Source: Lunularia cruciata
Taxonomy: Eukaryota; Streptophyta; Marchantiopsida; Lunulariales; Lunulariaceae
Assembly (NCBI GenBank): GCA_948567375.1
Contig: OX419760.1
Coordinates: 23,064,001-23,128,000, forward strand
Length of the DNA stretch: 64,000 nucleotides
Direction of reading: 5' to 3'
Of the stretch, positions 1 through 12,288 are shown piece by piece. The notes beneath the pieces were generated by a model that searched no databases, was not told where the DNA came from, and saw nothing but the letters and a program-made list of their open reading frames with translations. The position numbers and the translations under genes were made by a program. Each line of letters starts with the position of its first letter. Positions within the stretch are counted from its first letter, which is position 1.

Positions 1-672
1 TGGCAACCACAAAAATAGGCAATCCCAAGGTAGCTACTCAAATGAATAATTCTTGAGCTAGGGTAGAAGCTTTGTTGTAGATGAGGAATTTTGGATATCC
101 TCAAGTAGCATGACCTTAAACCAGTTGAGAGCCATAGTAGGATCTAGAGCTAGTGTAATCATTGATGATATATATTGGAATTGTTGAATAAAACCTTGCA
201 TGGGGTCATTATGTCCCTTGTGGAGTCTATTTATCATGTCCTTGGGTTGTTCTTGTTACCTTGGCAAAATATATTCTTGTCGCTCTTCTGCTCGTATCAA
301 TCCATAACTTGTTCTCATGGTGGAAGCTATGCCACTTAACCAATGTTTTGCAATGCCAATGAAATTTTGGCCAATTTATTGTGCCATGGCAATATCTTCC
401 ATGATATTTTGTGCTACACAGACATTCTCAAACATCCATAAGGACGATTCAAAATCTTCTTGCCCTATGAAAAATATTGTTCCAAGGTGTATACAATTGT
501 TTACTCCTCCTAAGGTTGATGCAAGAGGAGCTACAAGGGCAGCAAGGGCTGAATTAGGTGGTACTTGCACAACCAAAGGATGTGGTGCCAATGTATATGG
601 ATTTCCCAATGCAAAAGTGCTTGCCATGGACAGAAGCAATACCCAATTTTGAAAAATTTGAAAGCTTGTCAA
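1..672 (-). pseudogene. Ty3/gypsy gag fragment (element D-left)
   Basis: This is the N-terminal part of a retrotransposon capsid (gag) gene read on the minus strand; the rest lies left of the window. A 98-codon open stretch (672-376) contains the motif EDFESSLWMFENVC followed by a helix ending MEDIAMAQ. The same block recurs at about 62.4-61.9 kb in element D-right as EDFESFLLMFENVC, which supports real gag ancestry. Downstream (below position 376) stops interrupt readable gag-like segments such as IGQNFIGIAKHWLSG. A tRNA-Asp-like primer-binding site and an LTR lie immediately upstream at 881-1330, in the right order for a minus-strand element. The Ty3 assignment comes from the related D-right copy, which has RNase H and integrase. 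Non-functional. Confidence 0.6.
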
Positions 673-880
673 TATGGAAGGTAATGCTTCTTAAAGATTG
701 GGATCACTAGGACCTATAGAAGTAGAATGTTGTGCTTCATCCAAACTAAGATAAATCTTGCTTGAAAGGATGGGAGGTAGGTCTTCTCCCAAACTGAAAA
801 CAACCACATCCTTGTGGGGTGGTGCCAAATAAGAAGGGCGAGAACAAGTTGTAGGGGGGAGTGGAAAGGACATACATGTT

Positions 881-901
881 CCCTGGCAGTGGCACCAAAA
901 A
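881..901 (-). promoter_or_regulatory. Primer-binding site, tRNA-Asp-like (D-left)
   Basis: On the minus strand this reads TTTTGGTGCCACTGCCAGGG, close to the plant Ty3 primer-binding consensus complementary to the 3' end of tRNA-Asp (TGGCGCCGTTGCCGGGGA). It lies between the LTR edge at 902 and gag, as expected. The matching site of the right-hand copy is at 62583-62607. Confidence 0.6.
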
Positions 902-1330
902 TGTTGATGAGTTAATCCAATCCCATAAGCAAGGGTATGGGATGCTACAAGGGCATGGAAGTGAAGGACAATCTTGTCCCAAACTGTGGGGAGGAGTTCC
1001 TAAAATTGTATGCAAGCACAGATCCCATAGTGGTCTATGGGCAAGATTCCCATAATTGTCCTATGGGCAAAGTTTGCATGGCAATCTTAACTCAACTATG
1101 GGACAAAGTTTACCCTTAGACACTTAACCCAAGAATTGGCTCACAAGTTTGTCCCCATGTGAGCTCTTTGGCTTCCTTGGTTGTCATCTGGGTAAGTAAG
1201 GAAATGCTATAAGCAATGCATATGGCACTCTAAGATCTTAGACAAGAATGCAACAAAGGGAAATGATACAGGCAAGGCCTATGATATTCTAAGATCTAGA
1301 CAAGAGGGCAACAAGTGCAGCGAGGACCAT
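902..1330 (-). repeat. LTR of element D-left (proximal part)
   Basis: In the plus view the sequence begins TGTTGATGAGTTAATCC directly after the primer-binding site and matches the start of the D-right 5' LTR at 62608 (TGTCAATGGATTAGTCC), including the later run around 'cccatagacactta'. The outer end of the LTR could not be placed; it may reach about 2.1 kb. Because the primer-binding site lies on its low-coordinate side, this is the 5' LTR of a minus-strand element. Confidence 0.5.
1201..1320. repeat. 60-bp imperfect tandem duplication
   Basis: Two consecutive units of about 60 bp (1201-1260 and 1261-1320) share the order 'aaatgata/ctat...ggca...ctaagatct...gacaag...caacaa'. It lies within or at the edge of the D-left LTR. 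No function inferred. Confidence 0.55.
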
Positions 1331-4300
1331 CAATTTACACATAATATACATTTAAGAATTGAAATGAGACTCAAAACTCATTAAATCATCAAATAGAATG
1401 CATTTTCTTTATGGTATTTTCTGCTTAGATGAATCAACATTGAGTTACAACTAGAGTGTCTCACAAACCACAACTTGTATTCACTTTAGCATGTGGACCT
1501 AAAAATTTCATCAATCACTTGATAAGCCACTAATACTTAACTTGATCTAAAAAAGGTTCTCCTTGTAGAGAAAAGATGAGCCTCAATCTCCTACTACAAA
1601 AATTGATGGTTGTAGTGCAAGGTGGACAAATCCCAACTTAATGGCTTGAGCTCTCTTATATGTTATATGTATCTCTCTATATAGAGATTCTAACCCTAAT
1701 GTTGTTTCTATTGTGGCCACCATTTCCTCTTTGTATTACCACCATTAATGCAAGTTGGCTCCTAATCCTTCATCTCTAATAGATTACAACTCTAACATTG
1801 TCAAATTGTCATCTTTGCTTTAGTTACCTACCTAATTACTTTTCCTAATGTATTGCCCCATAGAGTGCTTTTCCCATATCATTGTACAACCCATAGAGGA
1901 GTTCTCCTACATCTCCACTACTTTGCCCATGGTGGCTCTTCCCACACAATTGATTCTAGCAATTGACCTTCTTCTCACATCTTTGCACCGTGTTGTAGAG
2001 AATGAATCTTGCATAGATTGTACTCCTTTTTGGCCATCAACATATATCATCGGACATCCTACGGTGATGTCAAGGAGGAGAGTGCATTTAGCTCTTTTCA
2101 TCAGGAGAATAAATGTACAATTATAAAAACTTCATGTACCTCCTGAAACAAGCCAATATGTGGAGTTTCCCATGGGGAAGACCCTTCATTTAGCCCACAT
2201 TGATGGTTTCATAGAAGTCAAAGACTCCATCTTCAATGACTACCAAGAAAGAGATGGAATGGGCAATACTATACAATGCGGGTGAGTTCTTTATGTATTC
2301 AATTAATGGCAAAAAGAAGAGATGGCATTGGGAGGCTTGCTTGGAGTGCAAGGAGTTAGAAGAGTGTTGTGGCTTGTGTCAGGTAAAATGCCAAATTTAA
2401 GTGTGGGAAATGTCATCTAGAGTATTCTACAGAATCAAGGTGCAACATGAAGATATATTATGGGAACAACAAATAGCAGGATATACAAGAGAAGGATCTA
2501 TTGCAGGATCCAACATTATGGGACGTGCAGGATGAGTCATCTACAAGGCGATTAAGTTCAAATGCAGAATGAATCCTCTATGGTAGAATACAATAGCAAA
2601 GTAGATAAGTAGGCAATTAAGGCTAAGGCTGCGCTTTGACTATGTTAAAGTCACAGGGGTTTGTTGTTCATTATTTGTCATTTGTTCATTGGATCATTAA
2701 TCTTCTATCTTTGTATTCTAAATTACGGTAATTCTTAGAGTGACACATTGAGGCATTAGTATATTATTTGAGGAGAACCCTGTTTGATTGATTAGATTCT
2801 AGTAAGCAGATTCAGGAGCTTGTGTAATCATTGGGTCCACAAACTAAGTATATTGCTAGTCAGGGTTGTTAGGGCCATCCTATTTAATTGTTGAAGTAAT
2901 AATTTCCATGTATCAAGCAATCCTTGCTATTAAAGAAAACCTATTCTGCTCACTTTTTCTTCTAATCAAGTGTCCAATTCAATCCCAAGGTCATGAATGT
3001 GGAATGAATTTCTCATACTGCTCCTTGCTTTGCTTGTCCCACTTCTATTGTAACCTTAGAGTATTTCACAACACTACCCATACCATTGTATTGATCTACT
3101 TGAGGGTGACAACCAAGGAAGTGGAAGGGCTCACAAGTGGACAAACTTGTGAGCCATTTCCTGGATTTAGTGTCCAATGGTGAATCCTATCATGCAATCA
3201 AGCTAAGATTGATATGGGAACTCTGCACATAGCTCTCTATGAGAACTTTGCTCCCAATTCCTTCCTAAGCCATGAGAAAGGCTAGCTGCACAAGGACTTT
3301 CCTGCAATCCCTCCATCCTTTAGCATCTCTTATCCTCAACTATGGGATTTGTCTAACCCGCCAAGAGATGTCTTGGAGACCTTTGGTTTTTGATTGGTCC
3401 AGAGCTAGAACCCCAAGAGGAGTAATCAATTGGACTAGAAAGGGATTCAGGACAAACCTAACCCCGGCTGATGGAACTTGAGGTTCTGAGTTTTGGGCAG
3501 AGACTCTCACAACAGGATGGGGGAAAAAGTTCCTTGGTTTGCCAGAGATTAGGAGTCGGGATTTGGTTCAAGGGAGTGCTGCAAGTCCATGTAAGGATGA
3601 CATACCTTAGGTTCCAAAACCAAGTGCCAAGATTTCATGATTGAGTATAGAAGAAGTAAGGTGCTTGCATGAAAGTGGGATATAAAGGGGGCTAGTTGAG
3701 CTAAAGTCTATTAGATGATAAAGTCCCCATTGATAATTTCCAAGAGAGTAAGGTGGGAGGGCTGGAATTTTGGTTGATTCTCAAGATTCAAATTCAAGGA
3801 GGGGAGACTGGTTGCCGACTAGCTGGGTGGTTGAAGCGTAGGAGGACCACACATCAGTGGTAGAAAGCTAGGCATGGCTCTAGGCAGTCTTGAGAGTCAA
3901 TTCATCTTTGTAAGGGCAAAGATAATTTGACCAGGTTGCCAAAATTTTTAATCCATTCAGAGTGAGTAATGTGACCCTGGTTGACATTGCATTCTTTGAC
4001 TGATCTTAGAGACCTCTTTTAGTAGTCTTGGGGTGGTTGGTAGTTAGAGTTGTGGTGTTCTTGGTTTTCTTGTTGATGTAACTCTGTCCCCTTAGTCTCA
4101 TATTTGTGGTGTCTGTAGTTGTAGCAAACCTTTCTGATAGGGATTTTAGGGGAGTCCTTGTGACACCTGGGTCAGAATTGGAAGCCTCCCGGTTCTGGCC
4201 CTTGCAGGGCTCAACTCGACCCCAAGTTGGGATAGTGTACTTGTGTTTTGTGTGAGTTGGTCAGCCGGCAGCATTGATATAGACCCATCTGAACGTTACA

Positions 4301-4980
4301 GAGGCCAATCAAGGTGTCTCTCCATGTGGTGACCCTCTTAGAGAAGTAACTTTGCATTAAGGGATACACCCTCCCTTCTGGATTCAGCAAGGAAACGGGT
4401 GCAGACTGCAACCAAACCTAGCCTTTACTGGATGGCTTGGTGTGTGAAGGAGGCAGTTTATTGCAAGAAGGTGTAGATTCCCTACATCTTTATAAATAAC
4501 AGTTGTTCAGTCAGCCCTCAGAAATGGAGAAGTCATGGGAATGACCTTGAGATGTATTGTTAACCTACTTCGAGCACTTTTTCAAGGTAGTTGAGAATAC
4601 TTCCAAATACCTAACCTCCACAAGCATTCTAAGAAACTCTTCATTCAATACATACAACCTTCATTAATATTATTCTTATTTTAAATCGCACCTGATCATG
4701 ATTTAACTATATTTGAAATTGTCAAATTTTTTTTCTTCATCCACAAATAAATTTTCCCAGCACTTTGCTTTGCAAGTACCCATCGAAAAGTAGAGCTCAA
4801 TTTCCGGGAGCTTTGCTTTATTGATACCCGTAAATTTTTGTTTACGGAATTGACCCTCCTCCGTAGTGATCCCCTTATTTTCCAGATTTGAAACCACCCA
4901 TGAATGTCAACAACAGGGAACGCAAGAGGTATCGAAGAGAGATTTTTAGAAAGAGAATAATGCTCTTTCTCCTTCCAGCG
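1331..4980. other. No recognisable gene
   Basis: Only short, unsupported open frames are present (the longest is about 105 codons at 2866-3183) and none shows a known motif. The stretch may include the outer part of the D-left LTR. A sequence starting TGTGACACCTGGG at 4159 followed by 'tttataaat' near 4488 looks LTR-like, but no partner or target duplication was found. Confidence 0.5.
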
Positions 4981-4989
4981 AAGAACATA

Positions 4990-5300
4990 GATGTTTTTGT
5001 TATCTCTAAGTCAACCACAGCATCTCTACGAGATAGATGTCGGAAGACTGGAGAAGCTGTCTAAAGTGGTCATAGTTTATCCTGTGTTAAATCCGTTGAC
5101 ATACTGTACCAAGAGGGAAGACGGGCAGCATACATTTAAATGTGGGTTCATCGACCAGTTAAGGAAAGTTGCATTTGAAATGCTTCAGATCTCATATGTT
5201 GACTTTAGTGTCCATCCTGATCTGGACACGGTACGATCTTGTTGTGTCAAATTTTCTGTAACTCGTATTTTGTATTTCATAACTGCAACTAAGTAGTGTG
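4990..5300. repeat. Low-copy duplicated segment (copy 1 of 3)
   Basis: This 300-bp block, from 'acgagatagatgtcgg' through 'cttcagatctcatatgttga' to 'gtgtcaaattttctg', recurs with moderate divergence at about 9956-10350 and 50140-50430. In the 9.9-kb and 50-kb copies it lies just upstream (minus strand) of the signal-peptide exon, so it may carry the promoter and leader of that gene. No open frame is conserved across all copies. It belongs to a low-copy duplication rather than to a recognised transposon. Confidence 0.55.
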
Positions 5301-5639
5301 GTCAATGGGTTTAAAACTTTTTGGAATTGTAGAGCAGATGTACTCTCCTATAGCTAGGATCTTAAAATAACATGTAATTCATGGGCACATGTCCCTCCCT
5401 TTAAATTAGAAGTCGATGAAGGTCCCCAGTGGCTGGCGGGATTGAGAAATACAATTGGAGATGCACAGGAAGATACCCCTCGAAGTTATGATGCACAAGA
5501 ATTTAGAACTTTAATATTATGGTCCGAAACTCTGGATATGTTTAACCTTCCATTGAACTACTTTTCAAGTACTTACCCATTTGCAACTTCCAAGTACCAG
5601 AAAAATCGAACGCAAAGGATCGTACGGTTTATCTTTGGA

Positions 5640-6480
5640 CCTATTCTGTTCTTCCTCCTCTTCATCTGCGAGCATCTTGGTCCTAATTTCAGACCTTCTG
5701 TACTACCTTTGAGTTCCATGAGTAGATGAATATCTAGTATCTGATATCTAGGTCTTGCTTAGTTAGTGTAGCCATATTCCCGGGTTGACTTTCAGGTGAA
5801 GAATTGCGGCTTTACAGATGTCTTGAACTACTTCTTCCAGTCCCTCAAAATTGCAGAGCTACTGCTTATGATCTACATGCAGAAGATACACAGAATCCAT
5901 ACAAAGCATAAGTCGGGATGACACATTCTTCGAAGTACCTTAGCAAACCGATTCAGTTAGAGATCGTTGGGTGGTTGCGAGTAGCAGAAGCCCAGGGAGC
6001 AATTTATCTCATAAAGTGCTGTAACATTTGATGCATATGTTAAAACCACTGTTAGAAATAGTACCCAGTCTGATATGGTCCTATAAATTGATCAAAATGT
6101 GACGATGGCAGGAGTACTGAAATAAGTTTTGTGCAACAGTCCATTCCATTCGGTATAGTTCACGCAAGTCTTACTGTTTCCGCGTGGAGAATCTCTAAGA
6201 AGTCTATACTTCATGGTAAGCCTGATGTATCGGACCTTCAAGTTTTGGATAGCCGTGAAGCTTAGTGCGTGGAGTGAGGGAAACTGAAACGAAAATAAAT
6301 AAATAACGCATCACCTCCAACATTTTGAGAACCGAAATTGCCGAACAGAGTGATTACGGAGGATTCGGAAACATCTTACAAAATGAGTAACATTAGGGCT
6401 ATATTTCGACCTAAGAGGGACTTCAAAGCAATTTGTCCGCTGCAATAGGATACGCAGATAAGAATGCCTAACGTTAGGGC
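5640..6480. repeat. Low-copy duplicated segment
   Basis: The part from 'ctgttcttcctcctcttcat' to 'gaagcttagtgcgtgg' matches about 51390-52000, and the part from 'aacgcatcacctcc' to 'ttcaaagcaa' matches 43205-43360. The order differs between the two loci, so the second locus is rearranged and interrupted by insertions. Codon-level conservation was not obvious. Confidence 0.55.
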
Positions 6481-8400
6481 CAGTGTGTTATCATTCTCCC
6501 CTTCTTCTGTATGGTATCCATGAAGAAATATGTGCTCAGTTCATGAAAAGTACTTCAAATAATCTTGTACATCGCAGCTGAGTAGATTGGCAGAGACCAA
6601 AAGGGAAACTTCAAAGTGCGGCCGTGGTTTTGAGTATTCTATCCTAGATGCCTCTCAGAACATGTGCACTCTAAGCTGGCAAGAGAGCACCGAGCCATGA
6701 TTCAAAATGTAGATTTCTCTAAGATCTTAGAAAACAAATGTTATTACTATATGGATGAAAAGCTGAGATTGCTTTTATCTGGGCTCCGGATGTTGAACAA
6801 GCTTCCGGCAGTTTACACACAATGTGGTGGGGGTGTCGGCGGAGGCCTAGCATATTGGCGACCTGGTCTACCATTTCGGGGTGGCGGAGGTGCCCGTCTC
6901 ACTACCCGGGCCAGCGTCTGACTATCCAATTCTTCGTCATGAAATATGTTACCATCAAGATTCATATGCTTGTTGGTGGAGCTCCAACTCGACTCGGCTG
7001 TACTACGGAGGCCTCTTCGTGTGGAAACCTGGTTTTCTCTCAGCTGCGTTGTAAACAAATTCATCTGCAAAAAATGAAAAGCCAAGTTCTGCTTAATATA
7101 TCAGCCGCTCGGTGAACGGCTTCTGCTCCCATTACTCCTATATCAAGAATCATTGCACACAAACTGTAAGCGTTTAGCTCACATGTATGGTTTTCTTATG
7201 CAGAATGCCTGTAACAGGGTATGAATATCTGGGTTCAGGTTATGGTTTCTGTGCATCGATCTTTCATCTATTTGAGCATCACATGTTGATGGACAGACAT
7301 CAAAAAGTGTTCACCTCTGCGTATCTTTCCAGATCAAAACCGTCATAATATAATACACAACGATCATATTCCCATTCTACATTCAGAACTTAAACCAGTT
7401 CTTATTGTTGACTCCTAGACTTATAACCCTTTCGACAGACAGGACCCTATTCTGATAAAAAAGGCTGGAGATACTCTAGATTTATAATCAACGAGGCCAT
7501 CAAATTTGCATCACCATGTGCGTGTGATATACAAGAAGTTGTGATCATAACCTCAGGACATCTAGATCTCCTCATTAGCAGATTTCAGTGGGTTAGTTGA
7601 TGGTCTGGTGGATGAACTCTGGCGCGGGAGACTAGCTGACTTGATCGCACAGAGGAGATTCAACTATGTCCACACTAGCTCTATATTTTGTGGAGTTGGG
7701 CAGGGATGACATCATATATAGTTCACCCAAGCTGCGGCCTTCTTCTTTCCGCCAAGACGTAAAGAAGAGCCTGACCCTCTCATTCAGCAATATTTCCGGC
7801 GTAGGCTCAGTCACCTAAAAACACGTACAGCTCTATAAGAAGATACTATATTGCTTTGAAACATGGTAGAAAACCGGATCTCGAGATTTAAAACAAATCA
7901 GGAAATATACCTACCAATCATGCAATCTCACGACCAAAAAGACCACCCCACTAGTTCGCTCCAAATGAAAGACAGGGTCTTTATAAATCACGACTCTTCG
8001 GAAAAACATATGAATGCCTCCTCATTTTGCACACAGATGATATCTCGTGAAAGATTACAGAAGTGTATACAAAGGACACTCTACAAACCCTTCATCTATA
8101 GTGTCTATCGGGCATCAACCATCTGGACTTTTGGATTTTTGTACTTATATGAAGTAATAATCAAAGTGAAATTTAGCAAGATAATATCTGGTGTACATGC
8201 AAATGTGTCACTCAGTTCTTGAAGCGCTTAATACAAGTCCGCAATAGGTACACTCAGATCCTCGTGCTTCGAATTTCCTTACCTGATTACTGGAACTAGT
8301 AGTCAGGTAAGGACAAGAGTGTGAAAACGCAACATACTGACGCGAGTTCCGCTAGTGATTCGTCTATCTGGCAAGGATCTAAATTTGAATGCATCTTAGA
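6481..8400. other. No supported gene; local GC-rich patch
   Basis: A patch at about 6800-7030 is much richer in G+C than its surroundings; its minus strand reads as a Pro-rich peptide (RAPPPPRNGRPG...). A minus-strand open stretch at 7632-7814 follows a 'tttttag' acceptor-like site and could be an exon. Neither has a paralogue or a known motif to confirm it. Confidence 0.35.
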
Positions 8401-8403
8401 CTT

Positions 8404-8580
8404 TTGACTCCGTTTCTGTACAGAAAATGGGAAGCAATCATTAATTATCGGCACTTGAATCTGAGGAGAAACGAGCCAAACGCGTACCCTTATTTTAAGG
8501 ATACAAGCGTACTACGATAGTATTTTCAATGTTCTAACTCCAATCTAACCGTTTCTCTGCATGTTTTAAATACGGATCCA
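8404..8580. repeat. Low-copy duplicated segment
   Basis: The run from 'ttgactccgtttctgta' through 'gagaaacga', 'aaacgcgtaccctta' and 'aaatacggat' recurs at 52063-52215, where it ends the second copy of this duplication. Confidence 0.55.
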
Positions 8581-9343
8581 AAGGACTTGATTCTGTAGCT
8601 GTGTTCTTCTTCCTGGGAAGATGGATTGTAGCATATGCAGATTAAAAGTAATAAGCACTTCTTTGATCCCAGTGATCTGACAGCACTCGTCAACAAAATC
8701 AATTCCAAACATTCTCCAATTTGAAGTTTGGAGTCCCAAAATTAAGAAAGATTCCGTTTCTATTCTCGGCATATCTCGAACGACACCGTTTAACTGCTAA
8801 TTCCACTGAAACCTGAGTAAAGCTTGAGCATCACGCAACAGAAGTTGGATGAGGCTTAAAATGTATAAGAAGGCGATTGGGGCTAAATTTCCTTGGTAAG
8901 ACCCGCTTGTTTGTAAACACGAGAATGTTGCGAGAGATTCGCGTGATGTCCTTAATAAATGGATTGGCTCATAGACAGAAAATGAAAGACGAGAAAAGAA
9001 CGAATCTACAGACAAGATTACCAATAAAAATACATACCGCCGACTCCTAATTTGTTGAGTCCACTTCCCGTCTTGCGTATTATAATACACCACAATTAGT
9101 TGCAGCCCTGGCTGTTAGCGACAAGACTGCAGAAGGCATATTGATGACACCAATCCAGAAAAGGAAGGATTCTGCTTCCTGTACGTCCACGTTGAACCGA
9201 AAGAACAATTGACATTCGACCCAAACCGATGAAAATTTTACTTTCTGACATAGCAAGGAGGCTAATGACTTCAGAAGCTCCAATATTTACGGTGATAAGG
9301 TACAGAATGAGTAACACAAGGAGATTGGAGGCCATATACTGAC

Positions 9344-9762
9344 CATTTCAGGTACACAGGAAGTTCCACTGCATAGGAAATGAGTCTCTGAGAAGAATGT
9401 TCCACCTGTATAATCAACCTGATTAGATGAGGTACATGAAAGGTTGGATGACCTTCGAGCTAGCGCTCGAACGCCTGGAAATGTACCAACTGTCAAAGCA
9501 GCCGTGCCTTCTGTACCAGTGTACAGAATACAGGGATTTGCAGCATCAACTCACCAATTCCAACACTGATTACTCATGGCTATCGCATGAGAAACTAACA
9601 AAAAATTAGTGCACAGGCACTGAACCAAAAAGTAACTTCAGAGCAAGACATCAGCAGAACAGGGAACTACTTCGCAGTGGAAATTATGAACTTACGTGCA
9701 TGGATTGCAGATATCAGAAGCACCGTTCCTAGAGCTAATTTTGTGAGAAACGAAGAGCCCAT
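9344..9762 (-). CDS. Possible secreted protein, first two exons (partial)
   Basis: Two exons fit together on the minus strand. Exon 1 (9762-9696) starts ATG and encodes a 22-residue hydrophobic signal-peptide-like leader, MGSSFLTKLALGTVLLISAI then HA, ending at a consensus donor C|GTAAGTTC. Exon 2 (9405-9344) follows a TATACAG acceptor; joining completes a codon (C+GT) and continues RGTFFSETHFLCSGTSCVPE to a possible GTCAGT donor. The combined product has a leader and a two-Cys segment, so secretion is plausible. Later exons could not be assigned; a candidate at 9180-9080 ends ATNCGVL. The start is supported by the paralogous exon at 49958-49883 (MGSSLLTG...), which carries a stop. The protein family is not recognised. 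Expression is untested; it could be a relic. Confidence 0.35.
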
Positions 9763-9955
9763 TTCAGTAGGCGACGAATACCCAAGCTTCGAAACAGTGA
9801 ATCTCCTCTTCGACACAGTCAGATAATTAAACAGGGAGGCTACAATGCAGAGCATTCACTCTTAAGGAGCAGCTCTTGAAATTGGGGCTCTGTAAACACT
9901 GAATGTAATTGACAGAATTCCGAAAGGTCTCTGAAAATCAACTACTGTGCCTTTA

Positions 9956-10350
9956 CGAGAGAGATGTCTGGAGGACCGGAGATGCTTTGATACTAATTTA
10001 TGCTAAGGTTAAGCCTGTTGACTTGCTGTAGCAAGAAGGCAGACGGACAGCATGCATCCAAAAAGAAGTCAAAAGCCCCAGGGATTATTGCATGTAAATC
10101 TGTCAACGAGCCAATTCAACCAGGACTAAAAGAACTGGATAGCCTGCTTCCTATAGGTCGTGTCGTGGTCAACGAGAACTTATAATATTGGGCTCATCCA
10201 CCAGTTGCCGAAAGTTGCACTTGGAGTTCTCCTATGTGGATCCGCTTTCCTTAGTTGTTCGGATCTCATACGTTCACTTTAGTGTCCATCTTCACCTGGA
10301 CTACTACTGTGTTGTGTCACGTCTTCTGTCTTGTCTTCGCTGTAAGACTT
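9956..10350. repeat. Low-copy duplicated segment (copy 2 of 3)
   Basis: Diverged copy of the 4990-5300 block ('gagatgtctggaggaccggagatgct', 'gacggacagcatgcatcc', 'cggatctcatacgttcactttagtgtccatc'). It lies upstream of the signal-peptide exon on the minus strand, where a promoter and 5' leader would be. Confidence 0.5.
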
Positions 10351-11216
10351 TTACTTCTCGTAACTGAGATAGTGTTGTCAAAGGAAAAAGAGGGAACCTA
10401 ATCACAATCAAAAGAGTAATGCAGGGTAGTTTCACTAAACGGTAAGAGTAATCATGCCAGGATAGTTTAATCTAGATTGTTCTGGTGCTCAGATTTTCGC
10501 AAATCGTGCTTATGTGCTGCAGAAAGACAATGAATTTAATAGTTATAAGGGGAATTCCCTTCACGACTAGTACTTGTAAGACTTGTAGTTGTGCCACAGG
10601 TATGGAAACTTCTGCCGATAATTGAACGTTTTAAAATGTTTTAAAATATTTCAAATTGTTTACAAAACGTTTTTTTTCTTTTCTTGGTGCACTCGATCTT
10701 CGTTCGTGGTGTGTGCGATCACCTGTGTAATCTCACTATCCCAGCAGAGTCTAAGCAGACAAGGAAGTTTAGGGATTGCTTTGCTTTTGTCTCACCATTG
10801 CCACAAGGGTGCTTGGTCCACAAGCTAGATTGTTCTTTGTTTTGTCAAAAATGATTGTTCTTTGTTTTGTAAAAAATGAGTGTCACAGGCAAAGGTCGGA
10901 AGCGAGAGGCCAACAGAGAGCATTTCGGTCAGGACTTTGAAGACTCTGTGTTCAAATCAATGTGTTCAAATCAATGCGTATCAAATGCTTGCACTGCAGC
11001 TCAATCATTTCATCTACATCAAATAATAGAAATTCACATGCAAATTGCTTGAGCCTCGTTCGATTTTGATTGGATATCTTGATAATCATATACCGACATC
11101 AACTAAAGAAAGAACCGGCTTCAATCTTCATCCAACCGACTCAATGCAGTCATATATCTTCAACTAGTGTGTCTATGAGTCTATGCCGCATGGGCATCTT
11201 CCATCACGAGATGACA
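10351..11216. other. No recognisable gene
   Basis: AT-rich sequence with a T-run near 10670. A 68-codon open frame on the plus strand (10622-10828) has no recognisable motif. Nothing else supported. Confidence 0.4.
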
Positions 11217-11217
11217 G

Positions 11218-11800
11218 GGTATGGTTCTCCCAACTCATGAACATTGATACAAAGGGAGTGCCTGCTGCTAAAATGTTTATATAGTGCCCGATTATGCATG
11301 GTATTGATTAATAATTGGTAATAGTGTTTAGGAAGTGAATCTTCTGCATGGTATTGATTAATATTTGGTAATAGTGTTTAGAAAGTGAATCTTCGGAGAG
11401 TTTGTTTATTTTACTATGTCGAGCTGAGTCTGTTTTTACTATGTCGTGCTGCAGAACTCTGGTTATTCATGTGGCGCTTCCTGCAAGTGCTGCAGCAATA
11501 ACAGGTATGTCATCTGTCCAGGGTATGGTTCTCCCAATTCATGAACATTGATTCCAAACATATTACAAAGGGAATGCTTGCTGCTGAAAATGTTAATATC
11601 ATGCACTATTATGCATGGTATTGACTAATATTTAGTAATAGAGTTTAGGAAGTGAATCTTTGGAGAGTCTATTTATTTTACTATGTAGGGCTGAGTCTGT
11701 TTATTTTACTATGTTGGGCTACGTAGCTCTGGTTGTTCATGTGGTGCTTCCTACAAGTGCCGCAGCAGTAACAAGTATGTCATCTGTCCACGGTGTCGGT
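11218..11800 (+). repeat. 303-bp tandem duplication
   Basis: Unit 1 (11218-11520) and unit 2 (11521 to about 11800) both begin 'gggtatggttctcccaa', continue through 'gcatggtattga' and 'aagtgaatctt', and end 'gtatgtcatctgtcca'. Unit 1 holds an extra inner duplication of 'tgcatggtattgattaat...gtgaatctt' (about 11295-11395). Each unit ends with the Cys-rich exon-like sequence described separately. Confidence 0.75.
11455..11504 (+). other. Candidate Cys-rich micro-exon
   Basis: A 50-nt open stretch lies between a pyrimidine-rich CTGCAG acceptor-like site and a consensus AACAG|GTATGT donor-like site. It reads NSGYSCGASCKCCSNN, with four Cys in a CxxxCxCC pattern. A second copy (11727-11774, SGCSCGASYKCRSSN) lies in the tandem duplicate but has lost the donor (AACAAGTATGT) and two Cys. 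The Cys spacing recalls plant metallothionein exons, but the match is too short to call. Flanking exons were not found. Confidence 0.25.
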
Positions 11801-12288
11801 GTCGTCGTGAAAATAGCCCACATGTACCCTTGAGGCTTTTGGTGTGATAAATTTTCTGTTTTTCTTTTTTGTTGTTGTAAGGAACATGGATTTATGTCAA
11901 TATGTCTTGGGTGTGGTTTTATGCTACCTTGCTGCGAGAGATATTTCCTATATTATTGTGAAGCCAGAAAAAGTTATGGTGTTATTAGCAAGATGAGTCT
12001 TTTAATGTGGCTTGAGCCAAGAAATAATGTTGGGTTACACAAGCTCAGGTTTTGTTTGATGTTATTGGAGTGAAGAGTATTTTCCTTAGTGGAGGAGCAA
12101 AAAGAGTCTTTTGAGTTGGAAATACTTCGGGAGGCTTTAGAGGAGTTTTGATAGTGAAAGGTTTGGGGAATAATAGCAGGAAAAAGTTAGAGGAGGAGCT
12201 CAAGAGGAGAGGTTTTAGCTCAGGAGGAGAGGTTTTTCTTGCAGGACAGGACCCGGAGAGGGATGACAGATATTGGGCAGAAGAGGAA

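Noticed and set aside
2866-3481. Two plus-strand frames of 105 and 69 codons
   Set aside because: No motif, no conserved partner and unremarkable composition.
4159-4980. Possible solo LTR (TGTGACACCTGG start, TATA-like box near 4488)
   Set aside because: No second copy in the window, no matching end and no target duplication found.
6813-7085. Pro-rich minus-strand frame in a GC-rich patch
   Set aside because: No paralogue in the second locus, no splice support and low complexity; not enough to call an exon.
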